DNA of 64,000 nt, taken from assembly GCA_033026295.1 (NCBI GenBank), contig CM065172.1, positions 18,595,165 to 18,659,164 of the forward strand, read 5' to 3'. Every line of letters starts with the position of its first letter. Within the stretch, counting starts at the first letter, position 1. The stretch comes from Channa striata (Eukaryota; Chordata; Actinopteri; Anabantiformes; Channidae). This document shows, piece after piece, positions 1 through 14,330 of the stretch. Under the pieces are notes generated by a model. That model saw nothing but the letters and a program-made list of their open reading frames with translations, was not told the origin of the DNA and searched no databases. The position numbers and the translations under genes were made by a program.

Positions 1-3000
1 ACAGGGACCTCAGTGCACAATAGCAGCACATTACTGACCCAATCTAATAAATTTTAGACACTGGGAATGAGCAGAGGAAAAGATATAGTGTAATATGCTC
101 TAACAAACCGAACTGATAGAATTTACATTTGTTAAATTGCAACAGTATGTTTGGTGGAAATGATAATCTGATCCCTTAGTTTTTTGTTTTTGTTTTTTTT
201 TTATACTTTAAAATAAGGACTGCACACATTTGTAGGATTTGTAGGATATTTGGATTAGGGAGAATTGTGGAAGTTAGTATTATGCAAGAGTTGTTATAAA
301 TGCTATTTAATTTTGTTCTTTTTCTCCTACTTGTGTAAAATGTGTTTTTATAAAAATATAAATTTGAATGACTGTAGCGTCAGGCACCAACATAACAAAA
401 CTGAAAAACGTCTGAAAATGGCGTCTGAAAACTTTCTGAATGCACTATAAGTGCAAAGTATGTCACATGTGTGTGCAATACTTTTCTGCACAGCTATTTG
501 CACGTGGTGTTGCCAACCTGTGATGATGTACATTTCCGTTTGGTGAGCTCACCTGGAGCAAAGGGGCCTTATCTGCCTCTGCTCTGATTTAAACCTACAA
601 AGGGGAGAGAGCTGCTCAGAAATGCCAGTCGGGGGTTACGGGTAAGACGGTAATGGAAACTCAACCTTTAGGTTATATTGGACGCATACGTTTTCTCATC
701 TAACCACAGAGCATGGTAATGTAGTTGGCACAGACAAACCTTAGAGTGCTGTGGCGATGTGTGGAACCACGGGGATGGTCGCTGAGGTCAGTTAAGGTTT
801 GATGTGAGGCGGTTTGATGAGAGGAGCATTTTGCTGCAGGACGAAGACCGGGCTTGCTGAGTCCTCTATGCAGGAAAGAGAAACGGGCAGAGGGATTTAT
901 CACAGCACTGTGCTGAATGTTGTGCTTATGTGTAAATTAGATGTTGCCCTGACTTGACAGGATTTTCTAATTTCCTGTTGAAAGAAAGGTGTTCAGCGTG
1001 ACACATTCTGCAAGTGCATGACATTCTTGTAAAATTAAATTCTTTCAACAACAAAAAAAGCAAGAAACACCACAAAATTGTTCGGCATAGTTCCTATCAA
1101 AGCAAGAATAATGCCATTAGAGATAAGCTGAAATACATGCATTGTACAAAATGTGATAGTACTCACCTTGGTGTTTGTCACAGCAGCATGACTAAATTTT
1201 CTGAGAGGTGGACATTTCTCACTTGAAATGAAATATATTGAATATTACTTTGAAAATCTGTATCATCGCAGGCTATTTTCTCCTTTAACCAACAACACTG
1301 AGCCTAATGTGGCAAAGAGACAGTCTGAGTGATCTGAAAAAGGATTTTAGAGAAAAACGACTGCAGCTTCACCAAGTGTATCAGCCAGCCAAGCGTTGAT
1401 AGCCTTATCAGAACACTCCACAGAGAGCTCACAGTCAAACTTTTCACATCAGTGTGCTGCTTCTGTTGTTTTTGTGTTCACTGGAGAGACAGAAAGTGCG
1501 TATGCGTCTGCGAGAGAGAGGGAGAGACAGACAGGCCGAGATAGATGCTCTGTAATGAGTTTCCATAAAGCACTCTCAGTGTGCTATCATTGTCATGATT
1601 TTATGAATTCATCATAAAAGAGTGAGTCAATGTCACAGCCGAAGGTAATAGAACGGGATGCTGCGTTCGAAATGAAAGGCAGAAGACTAAGAAAATGAAG
1701 AGGGGGGGAAAAAAGGAAATTGTACGAGCTCCTGCGATGATTCGGTTGATAACAAAAGCCATGGCTGGTGTTGTGGATGTGTGCTGTCGTTAGCTGGGTC
1801 CTCACAGAGACGCGGGGGGGTTCACCAGGAGAGAGCTGGCCACGTCTCTAAATAAAACACAACATTGATTTATGAGTGTGAGCCCGCTACGAGTGCAGCG
1901 GGTCTCCACGATCCCTTGCACAAACACAGACACACAGTTAAACCGCCGACTACACTCTCGCACTGTACATCTCAGCAGTTCCACTTTACTTCTACAGACC
2001 ATGCACAGCTTTGGGCGCTGCTTTTTTTTTTTTTTTTTAGTACTTCAGCCTGCACCATCACAATAAAACTGAACTTCAAAGCAGAGAAACTGTTTAATTA
2101 ATAACAGCCAATCACTCCGCGTTTCGGCTTGAACATGAAAGTAACGGCTGTGTTTGTGTAAAATGATTGATACGACGAAGTATCTGTCCCACACAGTCGT
2201 TGGTGAATATCGCCCATGCCAACACTGCAGCAAATAAACACAGAGGTGGTGATAAATTCTCCTTGGATGTGCCTGTTAACAAAGTCCTGGTTATGAGTTG
2301 TTGATGCCGTATTAAATTCCAATGCCATTATCTCACTGTCCAGCTGTGGATTATGTCTCTGTCTCTTTTATGTACTAGATGACAAGGTTTTACTCGTGTA
2401 ATGTACGCTGCTCAGCAAAAACATTCAAATGACGTGGTGGTTTTAATGTTGTGGTGGACGGGGGTCAGGGCGGGACGGTTCGCAGCTACACAACGCAGAC
2501 GCATCAAGCAACGGTTGCACTGTGTGTTCTGAGACCTGTTGGTCATGGGCACCATTAAGTTGGTTCCATGCTGCAAATTATCTAACTATCGCTTCAATAC
2601 AGAAGCAGCTGAGTCATCTGATCTAATAGAAAAAAGGCATTGGCCCTGTTTTCCCCTTCCTGCCAAGCTTGTGTGAATGCAGCATCTAAGCAGACAGGAG
2701 CACTTAGGAGCAGCTCAGGAGCAATGAGGCCAATGAGAGGCAGCTGTGATGTGAAATGGCACATTCTGCACCTATTTTACTTTGTCCTTCCACTTGTAAT
2801 GTGTGCAAACATCACCCTGGACCCGCATCAACTTAAAGTGAAGTTACTCTTTTTTAAGAAGTATTTTTAGATTAATGATGTATGATTAATTGTATGTTTG
2901 TATGCCTTTTTTCACCAAACAATACAGAAAAGCCCACTCTGCGATCCCTTAAATTAACCAAAGACCTTTGAAATGAGGCAAATCAAAGAGCGAGCAAACA

Positions 3001-3370
3001 ATTAATACAGTTCTGAGAATAGCATCAGCTGAGCTGACACAAAATCCCGAGCTCAGTAAAGAGCAGTGATCCATTTTATCGTGAAAACTTCGCAGAAGCA
3101 AAAGAAATCGTGAGGAAACTTCAATATACTAGATAGACATACAATCTGTGTCAACAAATGTCATGCAATGTCTGTATTTGTGTATGTAATGATGCATTAT
3201 GCACATGTTTTATCATGTACAGTCAGTCTCATGTGTTTACTTTTCAGTGATATTACAGGAAGCAGCTTTCATGATCTCACACACTGACAAAATGCTCTGT
3301 TATTCATTGTTTAAATGTGTTTTGATTACAGTGTGGGTTTTGTTGATGAATGCTCAGGAACTGTCTGCTT

Positions 3371-3415
3371 ACACACACACACACGCTCACACACACACAC
3401 ACACACACACACACA
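3371..3415. repeat. CA dinucleotide microsatellite
   Basis: A run of alternating A and C, broken once by GCT near 3385. It lies in the gene desert and has no visible link to a gene. Confidence 0.97.
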
Positions 3416-6400
3416 AGTCCCTCAAAGAACAGCCTGTTTCAGTGCCATTGCAAGTACTGCCTGTGTATTTTTGCTGGTTTCATCCTTTTGATCAAGCACT
3501 CATTATTTGAAAATGAATGTGAGGGTGGTTGATCCCCCTCCTTATGTTTAAAGAAATTGCTACAACAGAAAAAAATGTACTTAGATAGATGGAGGGTGAG
3601 GAAAAAACAAAGCAGCCTGAGTTGTCAGCAATCCTACAGTCGGCGCAGACATTATGGAAAATTAGCCAGAGCACTGTGAAGGGATAAAGCAAGGTGGGTT
3701 TGTTCTTTTAATGTTCTCAAAGCTGAAAAAATAATTGTGCTTTCATTATATTCCGTACACTGTTTTTTCTTCCTCTTCTTTTTATTGTTGCGATTTTCTT
3801 TTTTCTTTTGGTAAAAAGGTCGAATGCATGTAGAGCAGGTTCATTTTAATGAGTATTATCTCTCCATGCAAGGTTTATCACATTTTATTCAAACTTAACA
3901 GCATCTGCACTTCTAAAATGGCATCCATTAATATGTGATATTTCAAAGCCAAAGCCAACAAAAGCTGCTATTATCCAGTCTTTGTCTTTTTCATTTTTTT
4001 CTTTTTTTAATGGTGAAACTTTGTGTTCATGGGAGAAAACAATGGGACAGTTGACTGAAAGGTCTGCACAGCTGCAGACAGACAAAGTGAATAGATTTAA
4101 AAAGTCAGTGGCGTCACCTCTGTACCCGAGCCCACGACTCCACTATTCACTTTCATTAAAGCTGGCGAATGCTGGCCTTTTCTGTGTCCTGGCCCTCAAA
4201 GCAGTTGGTGTGGATCTAAGAGGGTAAAATAAAGGCGTAATCATTTTTCATACATGAAGCGACATCGGATAATGCCATCGTTTCTTTATTTTTCTATTAT
4301 TATCCCGATTTGACAACTGATTTTCATGGGTGCAAAAATACAGTATGAGCCACCGTTAGTGGTTAGTTTGTTTCTGCATGCATCATCACACTGAATCAGC
4401 ATCAATGTCCCTGGTAGCTACCGTTGGAATGGAAGGGCTCTGTATCTCATAATAAATCTTTCATTATACATGTTTTTGTGGTGCAGAGTTGGGTTGAGGC
4501 AGCCATATTAAATCCCAGCAAGATATTTGTTTCATCTGAATATATGAAAGAAGAAAAGGTAGTTAAGGAAATAACAGCTGGTCAGCTTGGCTGAGCCATG
4601 AAGAAGGGGGTAACATTCGTTTAGAATAAGTTGGAAATATATATTTACAAGTGCTGGTTCTCTTATCTGACCTTGTTGTATTTGTAGGTGAGGCAGCTTT
4701 GGGCCCTTTGTCACAGTCACAATAAGACACACAATAAATGTGCTTCGGTTAGGTTTTCGCAAATACTATGTAATTGTAAAAATATGTCAATAGCAGTACA
4801 GCAAATATTACCCAGTGTTTATGATAATAGTTTGAAATTTCACCCACATTTTGTAGAGGTTTTCCTTTTGTTCTTGGTTTCATGCAGAAGGAGTTACAGC
4901 TCGACAGAAACCACAAACCACAACTGTTCGTTTGTCCTCCATTTCTGGGAGAAATTAGTCAGGGTCTAGTGGGAATAACTCACTGCCTCGTGTGAATTTC
5001 TTCCCACAGCATCTGCTCAGATTCGTTTGTGTCTCCTTATTGACTTTTTGTGTATTCACATCACGTGTAATGATTCACTTTTTGGGTTGTTTTAATTTGC
5101 CACCATGCAATCATCTTTTTGTTAATAGCGCTAAAAAACAACAGCAGCTCCAAGTAACAAAGAAATATAAACACTGGAGCGTTTTGCAAAGGCATTTCTT
5201 TCTCATTCTTTTGAGTTTTTAGGTTAATGTATTCCGTGCTGAACAGAGCTTTATTTAGTAAACACGCTTTATGCATTTATGGTGTGACTCTCCAAACTGG
5301 TGTCGGGTGTGTGAAGTAAGAAAGTCATCGACAGTGTATTCTTACTAAGAAACACAAGGTTCTCGTACGTTGTCAAAATTTGTGCTACAGCAAGTCTGAT
5401 ATTTAAAGTTGCATGAGAAGGGTTAGTGTCTAAATCATTTTGCTTGACTATTGGATCTGACAAGCAAAAGAAACAATCACTATGGGAAAAACTGCACAGT
5501 TGTAAAATGTCAGAACCAACAAGCTCATCCTATAAGCCTAATCGCTTGGGTAGGACTGTTACGGTGCCTTGGTAAACACAATATACCGTTTAGAGATGGT
5601 TTCAGCGTTCCAACGTGTCCTCTGAGCCTGACTGCAGCAGAATCAGTCATTTGAACACGATGCTTATCCACCGCTCTCGGGTGCCAACATTGCTCTGTCA
5701 TGCAAAGTGGTGCCAACTTCTATGAAGTAGTGAAAATCGGTTTGCATACTGTCAGATGCGGGAACCTCAACCTGCGAGGCTCAGTCACGCAAACACTTTT
5801 CGAAATGGGAATGAGCAGAGGGCCTGACGATGGGAACAACTGCAAAAATAACACAAAGCTGCACTTAAACAAGCATAAATCACCTGTGCCCTTGTGCTTT
5901 TAAATGCATTAGCATGTTTTCGGTGACTGGCGATACTGCTGCTCCAAATGCACGAGGAGTGGAGCATTCTCTTCTCAACTTCATCATTAGTCTGAGCTGA
6001 GTGGGCACCTTTAGAGGATCAAAAGTACAGTGAAGGAATGTTCATAGAAGTTAGCAGTTTTCTGGAGCACCTATATGCCCCCAGCACCATCCCTCACACC
6101 ACCTCCTCTTTGCTTATGTCTTTGTCTCCTGTGCATCTACAGTGCTTGTATATGAACAGAGCTCGGAGGTTTCACTGAAGATTACATCTGAAAGAGAAGT
6201 CAGCCACTGGTGCATACGCTATCAGACTGCTCTATGTGTGGCATTTGAAAAAAGACGAGCTTGTTAAAAAAAGACTAGTGGGGGGGGGGCAGTCGAGCGA
6301 CAAAAGTACGCCGGAGTACCGCGCGCCAACAAAGTGCCTTGCGCCTGCCTGCTGCCTGGCATGGGGAGGGAGAAGCGACCTGTCACAGAGTGAGGGGGCT

Positions 6401-8881
6401 GGCTGAATGACTTCACATCACCCTTTCAGCTTCAGCAACTTCCCATTTATATTGTAATGCAAATCCATGGCCTGTCCCAGATGGTGCTTTTCCAGCATCG
6501 TGGGTGCATAGAAATATGATTATTTATCCCAAGCACTTCTCAAGTCTTTAATGTACCCTCCTCCGTATGCATCTATCCCCTCCTTCCACCGGCAGCAGTT
6601 CCAAGTCTGTGGAGTCGCATGTTTAACTCTCGCTCTCTAATAGTGAAGTAAAAAAAAAAATAGACCATCAATTTGGGAAGAATATGACAAAGGAGAACTT
6701 AAGGGATTATACAGAAGCCAGAGATAAACAAATCTAAGTGCAAAAGTCAAGGAAAGAGGGATTGAAATAATATCAGGTAGATCATTATGCCGTCTGAGCA
6801 TTGGGTTAATCAGCGCTCTTGTCACTCAAAACTGCTTTTAATCACCTCTGCTGAGCAGAATATAGTCCAACAGCCTCTGTCAGCGATGAATACTGTGAAC
6901 CTGAGAGCACATTCAAAATTTTACCGCAATAAAAACAGTTTTCCTGGATACATCAAACTCAGAACATGTTTAAGCCTCATACGATATCAATACATAAAGC
7001 CCGGTCAGTACTGGAGGAATATTTAACACCAACAGGTAATGAAATTTGTATGAAATTAATATGGACCATATTTTTATTTAATGTCGCCACAGCAGGGATA
7101 AGCCAGGTTAAGACTGGTCTGGTGGCTGGTTTGTTAGATTATTTTTAAACATCCAGTGCCTGATTTACATGCTCTTTTGCAAAGTAAGAGTGTTTAAGTT
7201 TTAAGTTAATTTTTTTTTTCATTTTGAAGATTAATGATTGCAATTCACTTTTGTTCTCAGCTCAGAGCATTTCCTGGTCTCTCAAAAGGACACGCGCACA
7301 GAGAAAGACAAAGGAGGTCTACAGTAAATATGAGGAGTTTGACTGTTTTTGCCTGATTAAGGGGTTTCACAGTCAGTTTACTATGGGTAGATATGTTATG
7401 ATGTGTTTGTGTAATAGCATTTCTAGAGTTTCTATAGACTTAATTGATAAATATGTTGTTATGGTCCAGTGGGAGGAGTCAGCCATGGTATTAGGGGGCT
7501 CCAAACAAAGTAAGGGGGCTTTTTTTTTTTTAGATCTCTATGGTCCTCAGTAGATGCTGGCGAGATGCTTTTCTGATGCATCAGTTTTCGGATAGAGTTT
7601 TGCAATCACTTTGTGATTGTGTGTGTGTGTGAACTCAGTAAACTCAACAATCCACTGAAGATATGGTCTAGACTTGCCATTCTTTACATGTGGAACTATG
7701 TTTTGAGCTATGATAGAATTTTCCAATTATAGTTTTGGTCAAACTGCAGACAGATTTTTGGAGTGTGAACACGCTGCTTTAGTACATATTTTTCATGCCA
7801 CCTAAAATCATTCACAAGTCCATTTTCAGACTCGTTTTTAACGTGACAGCACTTTGTAGTCATTCTTGATGGGATCATCTGAGCGAGGTTATGCACAATA
7901 GCATAAACAGCAAAGCTTGAAGTTTTTGTGTGAAACAGGCACATCCTTAGGGACTGCGTCTGCCGTAATCAGCCGTGTGCTGTAAGTCACTCTGTTATAC
8001 TGTCAGCGTTTCTATACTTTTATCATAATACCTGCCGCATGTGTCACAATCTATGTAGCAGCACGTAACACTTCCTGCTCCGAGTAATTAAATCCCAATC
8101 TAGTGTCAGATCAACTCCTCCAACCTCTATCACCTTGTTATAATATATTTTCAGATAAGAATTTGTATCCCTAACTTCAGTTGCCTTGACAAAAAAATTG
8201 TCACTGAATTATGAGGATAACATGAAGACATTTAGCAATAAAATAGCGTGTTTTCAAATGATGATAGGTTGTTGTTGAAAACGGCCTGATGTGTTAGGAC
8301 TGCAAAGGGAAGTGCAGTTCCATGTTAGAGGGTCAGTTCAGCCAAATCCCAATAAAAACATTTTCTCCCTGAAAGTTATGACTAGATGCTTCTGGTTTTA
8401 TTTGCTGAGTAGCTGCATATCAAAGAACTACTATCTGCATGTTGGTGTAATGAAAATATCTGTATGCTAATCAGCTGCGATCCTAGACTTAGGGGTTCCC
8501 CAGGCAAAGAAGCCCACTGGGGTCCTTGTTTTGCTAAAATGAGGGGGTTGTGGCAGTGGCAGATTGGAGGTTTAAGGGTTTTTTTGCCTTGTTTGCTCTA
8601 CTTAAGATACACACCTTGTCTATTTTTGACAGAAGCCACCAATGCATCGCTGCTTTCCTCATTCAACCCCGCTCTATGGCCTTTTAAATGACAGGAGGAA
8701 AACTAGGTTTTACTTCCTGCTAATTGGCACTATTTGAAATAAAGATACAAATAAATGAATGCATTGTTTTTTTAAAACAAACGTTTGATCCATGTTCTTC
8801 CCAGTGACAGAACTGTAGGTTTTGTCTTCCTGCTACAGCACACCAAACTAGGAAATAGCAATAAACACAATTTAAACAGCC

Positions 8882-8947
8882 AAAAAAAAAAAAAAAAAAA
8901 AGAATTGAGCACATTCAGTCATTGTAGAAGCTCAAAAAAAAAAAAAA
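8882..8947. repeat. Two adjacent poly(A) tracts
   Basis: About 20 A residues at 8882-8901 and about 14 at 8934-8947, separated by 32 bases of mixed sequence. They could be old retroposon tails or simple A-rich DNA. No retrogene body is recognisable to the left of either. Confidence 0.8.
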
Positions 8948-11900
8948 GAAAGCTAAGCCCAGTGGAATTAAGGTGTTAATCAGAAGTGGGCAGAGCATAC
9001 ACCAGAACTTGTTAGAATCATTTAGATGCTTTCACTTTAGTAACATAATTGTTTTTGTCTGCAGTTTATAATCTTCATAATTAGGTGCCTACAAAATAAT
9101 ACAATTTGTACCGTGTCCTTAAATTAATCTAACAACAATGCATAATTAGTTTTTAACCTTGCCTTCAACATAAGAAATAAATAAGCAAACTAAGTCTAAT
9201 TAAAATCTGTTATTGGTCCCGGTGGAAATGACAAATGGGAAGTTTTAATTTCTCTTTAAAGCTTGAAGTTTGTGTAGGAGAATGCGAAACTTGGAGGGAA
9301 GCTCAGTCGTTCATAATACATCATTTTCACAACAGGAGGAGGTTTTGGAGAAAGGAGAAGTCTGGTTAAAATATTGTATGAGCATATTTGAATATATTTG
9401 CCAAAAATCTGAAAATCAGTTTGGGCCGTGCACTCTTGAGACAGTCCAAACTATGAAGTGAAGCCTTGTGAAAAGTTGTTGAGGATGTGGCATGTGAAGG
9501 CACGTGGTTTAGTAATATTTAGTAAATCGTGCCGCTTAGCAGGTCCTGTTTGAACATTTGCACATGATCTGAAATACTGTATGTTTGCATCAATAGTGCT
9601 GAGTTTTTTTTATGTTTACTGTCGAAACTTGTGCTATGACCCCAATAAGATGGAGGTGAGGAGAATTTAGTTTTTGCTGCTCGAAGCATAAAAAAATGTC
9701 AACAATGGGTCAGCGGTGAAACAACGTGCTGGTAACTCCACAAACCTCCCCTTCAACAGATTTCCTTTTCGCCGTCTCTTCAGAAAGTGTGTTCACAGCA
9801 CTGCCTGTACACTCAACGTGCTTCACCTGTACCTACATCCGAGGGATTTATAGCTTGTTTTTATCAGATTAAACTGTTTCCATATACGCTTTGTTGCATG
9901 AATCATCTCCGCATTAACAGCCTGTTCTTCACTAAGTGATGTACAGTACAGCCGGCGTGTTGACAACACAGAGGTTCCAACATCCTTGTGTACATCTGCA
10001 TTCAGCTGGCTTATTTCCATAATGTATGTCTTTATTTTTCTCAAGCTTTCCAAACACAGCAAATTAAAGCCTATCTAACTTTAAGCAAATGTAAATGGCT
10101 TAATGAAGCTATACCCCATAATTGCTCCACTCAGTCAAGCATTCATTAAGTGCCAGAGAGGCTGGCTACTCGGTACTTTTTATGCTTGAAGCCCAACTGA
10201 TTTTCTCCTCAAACAACTTCGACTTCATGACTTTTGCGAGTCTCACGCACATATTTGACTGCATTCCTGAGACATTTTTCTACTCCAGACTTGTCACTCA
10301 TTATTTCCCCTTTATTTTCAGCAGAGCTCGGACAGTGAGTACTGGGTATTTTTATGCTACTATTGACCCCTGGAGGAACTGCAATCATAGATCAATCCAA
10401 ACAGGGTTCAGATGCACTACAATATGGCCCAGTGTTCCCAAAGAGAGAAGAAAATGAAGGCAAACTAATGGTCACGATAACCTCGACTCGTCAGCGTGTG
10501 TGGTGAACCATTTCATCACTTCCAAAAGCGCAGGCAATCAAATCCATTTCAGCCCCTTTTCACATACCTGACCACAATACAAATTGCAGAATAAAACACT
10601 GCAGACTGCTTCAGCTGAAATCACAAACTCTCCCAGCGATTAGGACATTTTTTTTTTCTGAAACAATAGCTTTATTTCCCCACAAGAGGCAAACCAGAAA
10701 ACAAACATTTGTATTCAATGATCTGGTGGTCAGGATATTGCTATGTTCATCGTGTTCGGCCTTTTGTCATTCCACATCACTCTCCAAACAGTTTACCTAC
10801 CCCAACAAAGAGCAGTAGTTGGCCACGAGCCTGGACGGTCCCCGTAGTTTCATGTTGTTCACCATCTGTGCTCAATACCTCGCTATGGCCATTACAGTGA
10901 AGGGTCAATGAAAGAGATGAGCCTGGGAGGTGACGGCGAGGTTAATGTGGCAGCCACTCGGCGCTGCACATTCAGAAAGGAAAACAGACGGAGGACTGAC
11001 GTAGCAAGAGTGTATTTGGGAGGTTGCAACTTTCACTGAGCTGCTGTTTCTACGCCTGTTAGTTGCTTTCTGCACAAAGATTTACTGAATCGGTTTCTTT
11101 AAACAATGGTTTTCAATTTCACACATACAAATGTTTTATTATCTCACTTTATTTACTTGCCTGCACAGCCAGAATCTATGACTTTACTGCACTTTCAAGA
11201 CACATATCGCTGCAGACTTTTTTAAAGCCAGTCCATCTTTTTTTCTTTTTTAGCACATGTGTCCAGGCTGAGTGTCTATCTTGCTCTTACACTATTTTCA
11301 GGCTCCCAGTACTGAAGCCCTGCCTTGTCTCTCTCCTCCTCCCTCGTGCTCATGTTGTCCTTGTCTCTCTCCTTCTATGTGCGTGTTCTCTCTCCACATG
11401 TGTTCTTGGGTTGTGGCTCTTTTGCGTTGGTGGAGTCTCTCTAGGTCTGTTTGCCAACACGTGGAAATTGCTTATTTTTCTTCTAAGACCATTTTATTCA
11501 CATCAGTCAATAAAGTCGATGAGGATCATATTTCTAACAGTAACAATATGAGGATGAGCAATAACAAAGGTATTTGGCAAATATTGCATGCTTGGCTTAC
11601 AAACCCAGAATGTGAATTTCCCCTAAAATACAGCTGTTACAATATTCTCCAGAAAACTAGCCCTGTGCACACTGCGTAGCTTCGAATGAAGCCTGAAATC
11701 AGACAATGCAGTTAATAGTAAGTTAGTTAGTTGTGTTGGATGTGGATGTGTAGTTGTGTTTTAATGTTTACCAAAACCCTCAGTGCCAAATTGATTTGGA
11801 AATTGATGGTTCGTTGGAGAAAAATCCAAAGAGAGACAAGCCTGGGACAATGATCTTTCCACTGCCAACCATACTCAAGAGAAATTGAATAAAATATTAG

Positions 11901-13548
11901 AATTACATCAGGAATCAAGTTGGAGATGCCGTATGAGGTCAATGACAAAAGGCAGAGAAGCAGCCTGAAAAGCGGTGTCAAAAATATGTCAAGGAAACAC
12001 AATAATCCGGAAACGAAACACTCAGTCGAATCTTTGGACGACCGGTCACCCGAAACCCAACCAAAGTGAGATCGTTTCATGTTCAGCCAACAACAAGAAG
12101 TGCAGCATCACCATCTATAGGCCCGAGCAGCAATGACATCCTCCAGAGCCGTAACAACAGCTGCCTTTCACACACTGCCTGCTTCCCCTGTACACACACA
12201 TTGTGCCCACAAACAGCGCTTTCAAAATCAATTACTCACACACCACAGGTCAGGCAACAGTTCATTACTGTTTAATTACCAGTGAATGTTCAATAGCGAG
12301 CTCATTACAGGGGAAAAGTTTCAACCTCACTGCCAAGACAATAGGGGAACAAGTATGACATTTTAATGATACTATTAAAGATGAGCAAGCGATGCCTACA
12401 AACAAATAAATTAAAGAAGCTTATGCTGAGCTGCTTTTCCCTCTATTTGGAAAAAAGTGGGCACAAGCAAGTTTCGACATCCGTGTAACTAACAGTGAAG
12501 CTGCCTTCTAATTGTATTGATTAGCTGTATCCCATTACCCTGACTTGCCATTTGTCTCTCTGAGATCCATAATATCATTATGATCTCAGTTAACGCCGTT
12601 TTACCACCACAATATTTTCAAATAGTCCAAATTGTGACGCTGCATGTTTTCCCTCATTGACTCGTACAGGTATTTGAGCTCTGCATCCTCTTTGGTTGTG
12701 ATGCACTTGAGCGACAGTCTGCAGCAGTTAAATTCTCTGCTGCTGCTAATTAGGTCACACTTGACACACCTTTTCACATCTCTCGCCCTGGCAATTATTC
12801 CACCAGAAGCCCTTCTGATAAACAGAAAGTGTATTACTCCACATTGGGGATTTATTCTTTCTTTTCTCCACTTTCAGAAGACTTTGCTTTTCATTCCTTC
12901 AATTCCCCAGATTCCACTTTCTGCCTCCGATGTGGAAAACCACAACACTTGCTTTGGGTTTCATCAGATAAAATTTGACTATAGGTGGCAAGAACATGAA
13001 ACAAAGGACTCATACGACAGAAACTGTCAATGTTCTTTTTTAACCTCCTGTGTGTTTTTACAAAAACTGAACAGGAAAGTAAAAGAAAAAATCTTTGCTT
13101 CTCTTCGTTTGCACTTTAGCATTTTAGCTACAGATTGCATTTTATGTTTTTCATTTGCATGTGAACACAGACTCTAACAACATCTGTCTGACAGAGGAAA
13201 TCACACATTTTCCTCCAAAGGAGCATTGTTCAGAAAAACACACCGTATGATCTGGCTATGACATATACAGTGACTTTGTATTTAAATACATAAATCCAGA
13301 ATAAAAGTCACAGTGTGTGATGTTTTTCTGCATATTTTTGCTAGAAATATGCCCCAAACGTATATTTATATGGAAAGGTCCTGTCAAAGCTTCCTGTTAT
13401 GGAGACGTATTGAACAGCGCTGCTGGCAGTGCAGAAATATCCAAGGCTCTCTTTGCTAACCAATCAGAGAATTCCATTTAGTTAGACTTAAATAATAATA
13501 CGTTTTAGAATAATCTCATTTGTCAGTTGATAATGACGACTACCTGAA

Positions 13549-13700
13549 CTGCAGGGCAGTGGTGGATTGTAGCAGAGCGTAGCAGAACGGAGAGAGGCAG
13601 AGCTGGATGGAGCAGAGTGGAACTATTATAAGGGAGCACTACACAATATACAACATAATCTAACTAGCACTACCTTCGTTGTGTTCTATAACTTTAATAA
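13549..13700 (+). repeat. Decayed dispersed repeat, copy 1
   Basis: A purine-rich AGCAGAG/GCAGAGC-like stretch followed by the 12-mer CTAGCACTACCT. A similar arrangement ending in the same 12-mer occurs at 32824-32935 in ogfr intron 4. Two copies with the same order of motifs, 19 kb apart, suggest a dispersed repeat family. I do not know its class, and the ends are approximate. Confidence 0.35.
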
Positions 13701-14301
13701 ACATTTTGCACCATTCCGCCATTATTTTAGCCACATATCCTATTAAGAGATGTTGGGGTGCAGTAAAATGCCTGCAGCTGTCAGATACAGAAAACACAAT
13801 ATAATTTAAAGCCGTACAATTTAGTTTTATAATGTGCTGAAATGGAACTAAAGGGTATCAGAAAATGGAAATCCTCATTTAAAGTATAAGTACAGTACAT
13901 GTAAATGTTACTTTTTATTACTGGTTGCATGCAAGTAACTGTAGCTTCATTTAAATAAAATGCTTTTTTTTCAAACGCTAATGATGTCTACTTAAATGCC
14001 TCCTTTTACATATTTTTTTCAAAAGCCCCATGAAGCACTGACCTAGCGACTAAGTCGATGTATCATTTTTTTCCAGCCTGCCATTGTGAGGACACAATTA
14101 CAGTATAAGTACCTGAAAATAATTACACATGTGGGAACCATAAGCAAGATTTTAAAGCGCTGACATTTTTCACACTTACTACTGGCAACATCCAGCCCAC
14201 CAGGCGGTTTCGAGATATCATCTGCAGAGACCTTTGTCACCACTCCAGTATGTGGAGGTGGTTCAAATTGGGTTTGTACTGCTTAAAGCATTACAAAAAA
14301 T

Positions 14302-14330
14302 ATAAAATAAAATAAAATAAAATAATAAAA
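14302..14330. repeat. AAAAT-type simple repeat
   Basis: About five tandem units of an AAAAT pentamer, grading into ATAATAAAA. It is a simple sequence repeat in noncoding DNA. Confidence 0.9.

Noticed and set aside
11063..11551. Open frame of 162 codons on the plus strand, with an overlapping 135-codon frame
   Set aside because: Rich in Ser, Leu, Cys and Phe as expected of pyrimidine-rich noncoding DNA, no recognisable domain, no supporting splice partners, and two overlapping frames are equally open.
12644..13177. Open frame of 177 codons on the plus strand
   Set aside because: The longest frame in the desert, but its composition is that of random AT-rich DNA and I recognise no family, splice context or start context.
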